Source: Chloroflexota bacterium (GTDB lineage Bacteria; Chloroflexota; Anaerolineae; Caldilineales; Caldilineaceae). From it: 5,747 bases of DNA. Location: the NCBI GenBank assembly GCA_003577365.1, contig QEUY01000458.1, positions 1 through 5,747 of the forward strand. The letters are read 5' to 3'. The notes beneath the pieces are model-generated. The model saw nothing but the letters and a program-made list of their open reading frames with translations. It was not told the origin of the DNA and did not search any database. Both the position numbers and the translations under genes were made by a program. Positions 1-5,747 of the stretch are shown piece by piece; position 1 is the first letter of the stretch, and each line of letters opens with the position of its first letter.

Positions 1-1
1 G

Positions 2-1183
2 CGACTCCATGCCCGTTTGGTGCGCCGCGGGGATCGCTTTGTCCTCCAGGATAACAACAGCAGCAACGGCACCTGGCTGGGGCCGGCGCGCGTCGACGAA
101 GTGGTGTTGCAAGGTGGCGATACCTTTCAGATCGGCACGGCCCAACTGATCCTGAAAGAGTCTGCCGCACCCGACGATCTGACTGTTGTGGAGGGGCTTT
201 CTCCGAAGGCGGGCGGCACGCGCCGGCCTGTGGTCGTAGTACCCGGCGTCATGGGGTCCGAACTCTGGTTGGGCCAGGAGCGGATCTGGCCCAACGTGCG
301 CACACTCTTCACCAACCCGGAACTGCTCAAGTTGACCGACGATTCGCCGCTGGAAGCGCGCGGGGTGGTGGGCGACGTGGTCGTCGTTCCGAATTTCATC
401 AAGCTTGAGTGCTACAGCCGTCTGAGCGATTATCTCCAGGAGTCCTTGGGCTATCGGCGCGGCGAGGATCTGCTGGAATTCGCCTATGACTGGCGGCGCG
501 ACCTGCGCGACTCGGCGCGGCGCATGGCCGCAGCGGTCGACAACTGGATCGAGCGTTCGGGCGTGAAGCCCCCCATCACGATCATCGCACACAGCATGGG
601 CAGCTTGATCAGCCGCTACTACATTGAACACTTGGGCGGACGCCACAAGATTGGCCGGCTGATCGTGATTGGCGGCCCGCACGCGGGTGCGCCCAGCATG
701 CTGGCGCAGTTGGCGACGAGGGTGGCGTTCCTGCCCTTTGGCCTGCTGGGCGAGCGGCTGCGCGACCTCGTCGCCAGCTTCTACTCTGCCTACTGTCTGC
801 TGCCCGCCGATACGGTGGTGGTCGACCAACATGGCAAGTCGTTTGGCATCCTGGAGGATGAGACCTGGCTGCCGGAGCATCTTGTGCCGCTGCTGCGCAA
901 TGCGCGTGCGTTTCGCCGCGAACTGGGCACGCACTCCAGTGTCTCCACGGTCTCGATCTTTGGCTATGGGATCGACACCCTGACGCGGGTGCATGTGCAG
1001 CGCGATCACGGCGGCCACTGGACCCAACTCAGGGCGGTCAAGGAATCGGGGGATGACACCGTGCCCGAGCACAGCGCCATTCTGCCGGGCAGTGAGATTC
1101 ATCCAGTGCAGCAGCATCACGGCGCGCTGTATGTGGACAACGATGTGAAGATGCGGCTTAAGTTGGAACTGATGAGCAGATAG
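2..1183 (+). CDS. FHA domain fused to LCAT-like alpha/beta hydrolase (5' end missing)
   Basis: The gene is cut by the left edge. The frame is open from base 2, and the TTG at 17 is inside the domain, so it is not the real start. The first residues read RLHAR, then NNSSNGT: the SRxH and NxSNGT signatures of an FHA phospho-threonine-binding domain, which ends near position 160. Numbering from the codon at 17, an alpha/beta hydrolase follows: PGVMGSELW (76-84, oxyanion region), YDWRRD (157-162), the nucleophile elbow AHSMGS with Ser193, GDDTVP with candidate catalytic Asp346, and His367/368 in QQHHGALY. The order and motifs match the lecithin:cholesterol acyltransferase family (Ser-Asp-His triad), which cleaves or transfers acyl groups of lipids and esters. 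An N-terminal FHA domain implies a cytoplasmic protein, whereas many LCAT relatives are secreted. The substrate cannot be told. It lies 97 bp upstream of a Ser/Thr kinase that could supply the FHA ligand (inference). Confidence 0.9.
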   Translation, partial: RLHARLVRRGDRFVLQDNNSSNGTWLGPARVDEVVLQGGDTFQIGTAQLILKESAAPDDLTVVEGLSPKAGGTRRPVVVVPGVMGSELWLGQERIWPNVRTLFTNPELLKLTDDSPLEARGVVGDVVVVPNFIKLECYSRLSDYLQESLGYRRGEDLLEFAYDWRRDLRDSARRMAAAVDNWIERSGVKPPITIIAHSMGSLISRYYIEHLGGRHKIGRLIVIGGPHAGAPSMLAQLATRVAFLPFGLLGERLRDLVASFYSAYCLLPADTVVVDQHGKSFGILEDETWLPEHLVPLLRNARAFRRELGTHSSVSTVSIFGYGIDTLTRVHVQRDHGGHWTQLRAVKESGDDTVPEHSAILPGSEIHPVQQHHGALYVDNDVKMRLKLELMSR

Positions 1184-1236
1184 GGACGCCTCTGGAGCGG
1201 CATGTGAAGCGACACATGAGAGGGAGCGAGGCGTCC
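1184..1236 (+). repeat. Nested inverted repeat after the hydrolase stop codon
   Basis: A perfect 9-bp outer stem, GGACGCCTC (1184-1192) with GAGGCGTCC (1228-1236), encloses a perfect 6-bp inner stem, CATGTG (1201-1206) with CACATG (1213-1218), whose loop is AAGCGA. The asymmetric unpaired stretches between the stems are purine-rich. It begins on the base after the TAG. No T-run follows, so it is not a standard intrinsic terminator. It could be a terminator of another kind, an RNA processing or stability element, or a protein-binding palindrome. The pairing is seen directly; the role is unknown. Confidence 0.55.
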
Positions 1237-1273
1237 GCGAGGGGACAGTTCCGCCGCCGTTCACACATCAGAC

Positions 1274-1279
1274 GAGGGA
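1274..1279 (+). promoter_or_regulatory. Ribosome binding site of the kinase gene
   Basis: GAGGGA lies just before two adjacent ATG codons at 1281 and 1284. It nearly touches the first. Its GAGG core is 6 nt from the second, so ATG 1284 is the better-placed start. I see no convincing -35/-10 pair in the 97-bp gap, so the kinase may be transcribed from upstream or from an unrecognised promoter. Confidence 0.5.
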
Positions 1280-1332
1280 AATGATGGTTCCTGCGACGTT
1301 TGGCAAGTATGTGGTCACCGAGGTCCTGGGCC

Positions 1333-1338
1333 GGGGGG
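1333..1338 (+). other. G6 tract causing a frameshift in the kinase glycine loop
   Basis: Upstream codons read VTEVLGRG in the frame of 1281, while MAEVYAG continues in the frame of 1340. Seven G instead of six would give Arg-Gly-Gly-Met and restore the canonical GxGGMAxVY loop. The deficit of one base lies in a homopolymer, the classic place for sequencing error, polymerase slippage or transcriptional slippage. Confidence 0.85.
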
Positions 1339-1339
1339 A

Positions 1340-1597
1340 ATGGCCGAGGTCTATGCCGGCATTCACCCCGACCTGGGGCGCAAGGTGGCGATCAAGGTGA
1401 TCCTGCCCCAGTTTGCGACCGAGAGCACCTTTGAGGATCGCTTTCGCCGCGAGGCGCGGCTGGTGGCATCGCTGCGCCATCCCCACATTGTCCAGATCTA
1501 TGATTTCGACGTGGTGGACGGCCGTCACTTCATGGTCATGGAGTATCTGGCCGGGGGCACGCTGAAGGATCGGCTGCGCGGGCCGGGGGCACGCTGA
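1340..1597 (+). CDS. Kinase N-lobe segment (middle frame of the broken kinase)
   Basis: This is the piece of the kinase between the two frame breaks, not an independent gene. Its first codon, ATG at 1340, is the Met of the glycine loop. It carries the ATP-anchoring Lys in VAIK, the alpha-C Glu, the RHPHIV segment and the hinge MEYLAGG, then runs out of frame inside the duplicated 32-bp repeat and stops. It has no ribosome binding site of its own. Alone it would lack both the glycine loop and the catalytic loop, so it could not be active. Confidence 0.5.
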   Translation: MAEVYAGIHPDLGRKVAIKVILPQFATESTFEDRFRREARLVASLRHPHIVQIYDFDVVDGRHFMVMEYLAGGTLKDRLRGPGAR

Positions 1598-1612
1598 AGG
1601 ATCGGCTGCGCG
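1549..1612 (+). repeat. Exact 32-bp tandem duplication inside the kinase gene
   Basis: Positions 1549-1580 and 1581-1612 are identical and abut directly; the period-32 identity extends one further base to 1613. The unit encodes the hinge-distal segment AGGTLKDRLRG. Because 32 is not a multiple of three, the second copy moves the downstream C-lobe into another frame. Deleting one copy joins LKDRLRG to LHQQKARMALPEAAD, a normal helix D/E region. It may be replication slippage or an assembly artefact. Confidence 0.95.
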
Positions 1613-1635
1613 GCCTGCATCAGCAAAAAGCGCGG

Positions 1636-2910
1636 ATGGCGCTGCCGGAGGCTGCCGACCTGCTGGATGCGCTGGCCGATGCGCTGGATTACGCCCACAG
1701 CCGGGGCGCCATTCATCGCGACATCAAACCGGCCAACATCCTGTTTACAGCCGAGCAAGAACCGGTGCTGACTGATTTTGGCATTGCCAAGCTGTTGGAG
1801 GATGCGGCCCGCCTCACGGCAACCGGCGGCGTGGTGGGGAGTCCTTTTTATATGCCGCCCGAACAGGCGACGGGTGCGGCGGTCGATGCGCGCAGCGACC
1901 AGTATGCGCTGGGGGTGGTCCTCTATGAGATGGTGACGGGCCGGCTGCCGTTCCAGGGAAGTTCGGCGGTGGCAGTCATGACGCAACATCTGCACAATGC
2001 ACCGCCTGCGCCGCGCAGTCTGAATGCTGCGCTGCCCACTGCCGTCGAGGCTGTCTTGCTCAAGGCGCTGGCCAAGCGCCCCGACGATCGTTTTGGCTCT
2101 GCCGGAGAACTGGCCCAGGCGTTTCGCCAGGCAGTGGCGGGGTGGAGCCGCAGCGCGATGGCTGTCCCAGGGACGGATGACAACGCCCCTACTGTCCTCG
2201 ACGACGCCGGCGCTCTGCCCGACGAGGATGCGGCGCTCCGGATCGACCGGGGCGAAGCCGTGCCGCCTCTGGCCGCGCCTGCTGTGCGCGCCCAGCCGCC
2301 CCAAGTAGACCAGCCACCGGCCCTGCCCGAAGGGGCGCCGCTGCCGGTAGCGGGCGAGAGCCAGCCGGATGACGGCATCCGTCTGCCGCCGATGCCGCCC
2401 CCTGCCCCACCCAAGCCCGCCCAGACCTTCAACGTGGGCGGCATCCAGGCCGGGATCGTCAACCAGGGTGGGGAGCAGACCTTTAGCGGCGATCTGACAT
2501 TTAACCTTGATTTTGGCGAGATCAAAGCCGGCCCTCCCCAACCAGAGGCCCCGCGCGAGGCTGCCGTCTTGGGGCGCGGCGACGTGGACCTCGCCGTCAT
2601 GCTGGAGGCGCTGCGCCGCGCGTTTGCAGGCTCGGCGCGCGTCGACCGCTTCGTGCGGCTGGTGACGCAGTTTCATACCCAGTTGGCGGCGCTGCCTGCC
2701 GAGCGCGCCCCGGATCGCGGGCAGGTGGTCAAGCGTGTCCAAGCCTTGTTGATGGAGATGACCGAGCCTAAGCCGGATCCCGACCTGATCGAGATTATGG
2801 GGACGAGCCTGGAGCGCGCCGTGCAGCCCCTGTCCGAAGTCGATCCCGAGCTGCCCACGCTGGTCACGCGCATCACGAGCTGGGCGGAACTGATGGTACA
2901 GCCGGAGTGA
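1636..2910 (+). CDS. Kinase C-lobe plus Pro-rich linker and helical tail (last frame of the broken kinase)
   Basis: This is the downstream piece of the same kinase. Its frame is open back to 1504, but ATG 1636 is the first standard start codon. It contains HRDIKPAN, DFG, MPPEQ and the rest of the C-lobe, then the linker and tail. No good ribosome binding site precedes 1636, which supports an internal Met rather than a true start. If the frame breaks are real, any product would lack the nucleotide-binding N-lobe and so lack kinase activity, but it could still carry the C-terminal interaction regions. The stop TGA at 2908-2910 is followed at once by the GTG start of the next gene. Confidence 0.6.
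   Translation: MALPEAADLLDALADALDYAHSRGAIHRDIKPANILFTAEQEPVLTDFGIAKLLEDAARLTATGGVVGSPFYMPPEQATGAAVDARSDQYALGVVLYEMVTGRLPFQGSSAVAVMTQHLHNAPPAPRSLNAALPTAVEAVLLKALAKRPDDRFGSAGELAQAFRQAVAGWSRSAMAVPGTDDNAPTVLDDAGALPDEDAALRIDRGEAVPPLAAPAVRAQPPQVDQPPALPEGAPLPVAGESQPDDGIRLPPMPPPAPPKPAQTFNVGGIQAGIVNQGGEQTFSGDLTFNLDFGEIKAGPPQPEAPREAAVLGRGDVDLAVMLEALRRAFAGSARVDRFVRLVTQFHTQLAALPAERAPDRGQVVKRVQALLMEMTEPKPDPDLIEIMGTSLERAVQPLSEVDPELPTLVTRITSWAELMVQPE
2428..2523 (+). other. Gly/Asn strand motif in the kinase linker
   Basis: The encoded stretch has the pattern GGIQAGIVNQGG followed by DLTFNL and a final GEI. It sits between the Pro-rich linker and the unrecognised helical tail. A closely similar pattern occurs in the neighbouring NTPase at 3295-3384. 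Short Gly/Asn-rich strand motifs of this kind are known beside NACHT and other STAND proteins of Chloroflexota and Cyanobacteria; the connection here is by resemblance only. Confidence 0.5.
2904..2907 (+). promoter_or_regulatory. Ribosome binding site deciding the NTPase start
   Basis: GGAG lies inside the last codons of the kinase. It is 3 nt from GTG 2911 and 6 nt from GTG 2914, which favours GTG 2914. The placement implies that translation of the NTPase is coupled to termination of the kinase. Confidence 0.55.
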
Positions 2911-2913
2911 GTG

Positions 2914-5747
2914 GTGAGCGACGACTTTCTAGAACGTTGGCGCGGCCAGTTGACCGAATCGCTGGTGCAGGTAGCCCGGCTGGCGCCGCAAGCGCCGGAG
3001 GTTGACTTTGCCTCCGGCCTGCTGGCGACGGCGGTGCTCTGGCCGGTGCGCGAGCCGGTGCAGGAGTTTGACGGCGACGCCATTGACGCCATTCGTACCA
3101 TTGCGGGCGCTCAGAGCAAACATATTCTACGCGCCGTGCAGACCTGGGATGATAACCCGCTGACGGCGGCGCGTGCCCTCGCCGCCGCCGCCCAAGCCGA
3201 CCCCGACCTGGCCGCGGCCTTGGCCGCCGTGGTGGCCCATTTTGACGCGGCCAATCTCCTGGCCGCGCGCCTGGGCATGATGCCGCCGGAGGTGGTGAAC
3301 CAGATCAAGGCGGCGCTCGTCAACATCGGCGGCATCATCAACATCCAATCGCTCACGCTCAACGTGACGCACACGCTGGAGATCCCTGCGCCCCCTCGCC
3401 CGGACCGCCCCCCTGAGCTTGACGAGTTTGTGGGGCGCGCGCGCGAACTGGCTCGCTATGCTGAAATGCTGGCGACGCAGCGCCTGGTGGTGATCAGCGG
3501 CATGGCAGGCGTGGGCAAGACGGCGTTGGCGGCGCGCTTGGCCCGCCAGGCCAGCCAGCCGGATGCGGTCTTCTGGCACAGCTTCCGCGAACGCGAAGGC
3601 ATTGAGGTGATCATCTGGAAGCTGGCTGCCTTTCTGGCCTGGCACGGCCAGGAAGAACTCTGGCACATGGTGCAGAGCGCCCGCCAGATCGGCAGCCAAC
3701 TGCCGCCGCCGGAGACGCTCTTTGACTATGTGCTGCAGATGGTCGAAGGGCGCGGCTATCTGCTCTGCTTCGACGACCTGCACCTGGTGGAAAAAGACCC
3801 GCTGTTGATTCGGCTGGTGGCGCGGCTGCGTGCGGCGCTGGGATCGGGCGGGCTTGCGCTTGTGATCACCACGCGCCGCGTTCTCTCGTTCCTACAGACG
3901 GCGGAGGCGGACAGCCTGGCGGGGCTGAGTGCAGAGGACGCGCGCCTGCTGCTGGAGCGGTGGGGGCTGCGGCTGCCCGACGCTCTGTTTGAGCGGCTCT
4001 ATGCCCACACCGGCGGCAATGCCCAGTTCTTGACCCTGGCGATGAATGTGCTGCAACCAGAGACGAATCTGGCGGGCGCGATGGAGCGGCTGGCGGAGAG
4101 TGACAACATCGAGCGTTATCTGCTCGTCGAGGTCGAAGAGCGCCTGAGCGAGCAGGAGCAGGCCGTGATGGGCGCGGTGGCCGTGCTTCTGGGCTATCCT
4201 GGCAGCCAGGATGTGATTGAGGCGATGCTGGATGGGGAGAGCGTGCGCCGCAGCTTGCGCCAACTGGCCGACCGCCACCTGTTGATCGTGCGCGATGGGG
4301 CGCGGGGCAAGGAATATCAACAACATGCGATGGTCCAGGCGTTCTACTATGAACTGCTGGGCCGGACCCGGCGGCGCAGCATGCATGTACGCGCCGCCGC
4401 CTTCTATGAGGCGGATGACCCCGACCTGTTGCGCGCGGCCATTCACTACGAGCGGGGAGGCAACTATGCGCGTTCCGCCCAGTTGGCTACGCAGGGGCTG
4501 CCGGCGCTGATCAGCCAAGGGCAGACGCGCAGCCTGCGCCATCTGCTGCAGCAGTTTACGGCTGCCCACCTGGAGCCGGTGGATTGGATCGATGTGAACC
4601 TGGCGCTGGGCCAGATCTGCGCCTTGTTGGCCGAAGACGAACAGGCACGCAACCACTATCAGGAGGCCCTCGACCGCTTGGAACGGATGGATAGCGGCCA
4701 GGCCGCGTGTGCGCTGCGCGCCAGAGCCTTGCGGGGGATGGGCCAGCTTGTCTATAACGAGGAGCCGCAAGAGGCGCTGGTTTGGCTGCGGCAGGCCTTC
4801 GACGCACTGGCGGGGGCGGGGGGGCAGGTGGACCCGCAGCTCGAAGCGGCCCTCTATCTGGACATCGGCTGGGCGCACCGGCGGCTCCACAATATAGCCG
4901 AAGCGATGGACGCTTTTCAGCGCGGCTTGGCGCGTCTGCCGCGCGGGCCAAGCCAGTTGCGCGGCGATGCGCTGGCACGGCTCGTCGCCTTGTACATGGC
5001 GCAGTTTGACCTGGAGAATGCGCGGCGCTATGCCCAGATGGCGGTTGAGAACAGCCGGCATCTGCACAATGTGTGGCATGAACAGACCGTGTTGGCTATG
5101 TTGGGCAACATCAAGCATTTGGGCTGTGACTGGAAGGGCGCCATCACAGACTATGAGGCTGCCCTGGCATTGGCTGTGCAGATCGGCGACCGCAGCGTGC
5201 ATGCGGCCATGGAAACCAATCTGGGCGTTGCGCACGCCAACCTGGGCAACATGGACGCTGCGTTGGCGCATCTGACCAATGGGTTGAATCTCTGCCGGCA
5301 GAGCCACCTGCGCAGCTCTGAACTCAAGACCCAACTCGCCGTGTCTAAGCTGTATATGCGGCTGGGACGTTGGGCCGACGCCGAGAACCATCTGAACGCA
5401 GCCGAGGAGCTGGTCGAGAGCACCGCTTCGGGCGAAGCGCAGTTTCATCTGCCGTTGATCCTGAGCGCCCGCGCCGAGTTGCGGCTGCTCACAGGCCATG
5501 TTGAGGAGGCGACGGCCATCGCCGCAAGATCGGTCGCGCTGGCGATCGCGCAGGATAAGCACGTCGACCTAGCGGTCTGCCAGCGGGTTCAGGGACAGGT
5601 CTTGATGGCGCGCGGTGAATATCAGCAGGCGCGCACGCTGCTTGAGCGGAGCTTACCGCTGTTGGAAGACAGGCATCGCTTCGAGGCTGCCAAGAGCCAA
5701 GTGGTGCTGGGGCAAGCTTTGACCAAGACCGGCGATGCTGTGCGCGG
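2914..5747 (+). CDS. STAND-family P-loop NTPase with TPR repeats (3' end missing)
   Basis: The frame is open from GTG 2914 to the window edge, about 944 codons. The first roughly 160 residues are an unrecognised, Ala-rich, mostly helical region ending in a Gly/Asn strand motif. After a Pro-rich spacer and DEFVGRARELA comes a STAND NTPase: Walker A GMAGVGKT (residues 196-203, Lys202), Walker B YLLCFDDLH (Asp287/288), the sensor-like LVITTRR (Arg321 after two Thr) and HTGGNAQFL (365-373), equivalent to the GGNPLFL motif. A winged-helix-like region spans about 399-480, with HAMVQAFYYELL near its end. From about 560 onward there are roughly ten TPR-like units, such as LGVAHANLGNMDAALAHL. Such proteins are ATP-driven sensors or scaffolds that oligomerise on ligand binding; relatives include MalT-like regulators and immune STANDs. 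Any C-terminal output domain lies outside the window. It directly follows the kinase, so the two are probably one operon. Confidence 0.92.
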   Translation, partial: MSDDFLERWRGQLTESLVQVARLAPQAPEVDFASGLLATAVLWPVREPVQEFDGDAIDAIRTIAGAQSKHILRAVQTWDDNPLTAARALAAAAQADPDLAAALAAVVAHFDAANLLAARLGMMPPEVVNQIKAALVNIGGIINIQSLTLNVTHTLEIPAPPRPDRPPELDEFVGRARELARYAEMLATQRLVVISGMAGVGKTALAARLARQASQPDAVFWHSFREREGIEVIIWKLAAFLAWHGQEELWHMVQSARQIGSQLPPPETLFDYVLQMVEGRGYLLCFDDLHLVEKDPLLIRLVARLRAALGSGGLALVITTRRVLSFLQTAEADSLAGLSAEDARLLLERWGLRLPDALFERLYAHTGGNAQFLTLAMNVLQPETNLAGAMERLAESDNIERYLLVEVEERLSEQEQAVMGAVAVLLGYPGSQDVIEAMLDGESVRRSLRQLADRHLLIVRDGARGKEYQQHAMVQAFYYELLGRTRRRSMHVRAAAFYEADDPDLLRAAIHYERGGNYARSAQLATQGLPALISQGQTRSLRHLLQQFTAAHLEPVDWIDVNLALGQICALLAEDEQARNHYQEALDRLERMDSGQAACALRARALRGMGQLVYNEEPQEALVWLRQAFDALAGAGGQVDPQLEAALYLDIGWAHRRLHNIAEAMDAFQRGLARLPRGPSQLRGDALARLVALYMAQFDLENARRYAQMAVENSRHLHNVWHEQTVLAMLGNIKHLGCDWKGAITDYEAALALAVQIGDRSVHAAMETNLGVAHANLGNMDAALAHLTNGLNLCRQSHLRSSELKTQLAVSKLYMRLGRWADAENHLNAAEELVESTASGEAQFHLPLILSARAELRLLTGHVEEATAIAARSVALAIAQDKHVDLAVCQRVQGQVLMARGEYQQARTLLERSLPLLEDRHRFEAAKSQVVLGQALTKTGDAVR
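3295..3384 (+). other. Gly/Asn strand motif before the NTPase domain
   Basis: The stretch reads VNQIKAALVNIGG, then SLTLNV and a final LEI, placed between the N-terminal helical region and the P-loop domain. It parallels the kinase motif at 2428-2523 (shared pattern I-x-A-x-[IL]-V-N-x-G-G, a gap, then L-T-[FL]-N-[LV]). It may be a small beta adaptor or a docking strand; this is an inference from the pattern. Confidence 0.5.

Larger units (their letters stand above)
1281..2910 (+). pseudogene. Soluble Hanks-type Ser/Thr protein kinase, interrupted by two frameshifts
   Basis: Read across three frames, this is one kinase that phosphorylates Ser/Thr using ATP. It starts at ATG 1281 or 1284. The glycine loop LGRGGMAEVY is split at the G tract 1333-1338. 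Then come VAIK (Lys codon 1394-1396), the alpha-C Glu (1451-1453), hinge MEYLAGGTL, HRDIKPAN (catalytic Asp 1720-1722), DFG (1774-1782), MPPEQ as the APE-type motif, and the conserved DARSDQYALG and RPDDRF segments. All catalytic elements are present. Past the domain (about 2130) come a Pro-rich linker to about 2425, a Gly/Asn strand motif at 2428-2523, and a helical tail of about 110 residues that I do not recognise. There is no transmembrane helix and no PASTA repeats, unlike PknB. As written, translation from 1281 ends at TGA 1398-1400. Repair needs one extra G and removal of one 32-bp repeat, giving about 532 residues. With no other damage, the defects are either recent or technical. Confidence 0.88.

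Noticed and set aside
1184..1236. Intrinsic terminator call for the nested inverted repeat
   Set aside because: No T-rich run follows the stem, and the loop between the outer arms is long, so it was kept as an inverted repeat only.
1329..1342. Programmed -1 ribosomal frameshifting at the G tract
   Set aside because: A -1 slip would reach the right frame, but the codons CGG GGG GAA do not form a proper slippery heptamer because A-site re-pairing fails, and the second break comes from a 32-bp duplication that frameshifting would not explain. Transcriptional slippage on G6 remains possible but unsupported.
1525..2742. Minus-strand open frame of 405 codons
   Set aside because: It is antisense to the kinase, whose catalytic motifs are unmistakable on the plus strand; the composition is that of a GC-rich shadow frame.
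4811..4823. G-rich tract in the TPR region as another frameshift site
   Set aside because: The frame stays open and TPR-like on both sides (DALAGAGGQVD), so there is no sign of damage here.
3892..5562. Long minus-strand open frame of 556 codons
   Set aside because: It lies entirely antisense to the TPR part of the STAND gene, shows no recognisable domain, is rich in Gln/His/Arg/Pro as expected of a reverse-frame shadow in GC-rich DNA, and the plus strand encodes clear TPR repeats.

Overview
The window holds three consecutive plus-strand genes from a GC-rich bacterium. The domain style (an FHA-fused hydrolase, a soluble Ser/Thr kinase, and a large STAND NTPase with TPR repeats) and the codon use fit a filamentous or multicellular Chloroflexota-type lineage. 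That assignment is an inference and rests on no marker gene. Actinobacterial or other GC-rich signalling-rich bacteria cannot be excluded. GC content and codon choice look uniform across all three genes.

Layout: (1) Positions 2-1183 are the 3' part of a gene whose product starts inside an FHA phospho-threonine-binding domain and continues into an LCAT-like alpha/beta hydrolase. (2) Positions 1184-1280 are a short gap with a nested inverted repeat directly after the stop codon and a ribosome binding site at its end. (3) Positions 1281-2910 encode a soluble Hanks-type Ser/Thr protein kinase with a Pro-rich linker, a short glycine-rich strand motif and an unrecognised helical tail. As sequenced it is broken twice: a G tract in the glycine-rich loop is one base short, and an exact 32-bp tandem duplication follows the hinge region. 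(4) Starting at 2911/2914 and running off the right edge is a STAND-type P-loop NTPase with an unrecognised N-terminal region, a winged-helix-like region and about ten TPR-like repeats. It fills nearly half the window, has no stop inside it, and is easy to miss when only closed reading frames are listed.

How they may work together (inference): the kinase and NTPase are adjacent with essentially no gap and share a similar short glycine/asparagine strand motif just before or after their unrecognised domains. The FHA domain of the upstream hydrolase would be a natural reader of kinase-made phospho-threonine. A plausible model is a phospho-signalling module in which a STAND/TPR sensor and a kinase control a cytoplasmic lipid- or ester-hydrolysing effector, comparable in logic to known bacterial conflict systems. 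Nothing in the window proves a defence role. The damage in the kinase may be real inactivation or a sequencing/assembly artefact.
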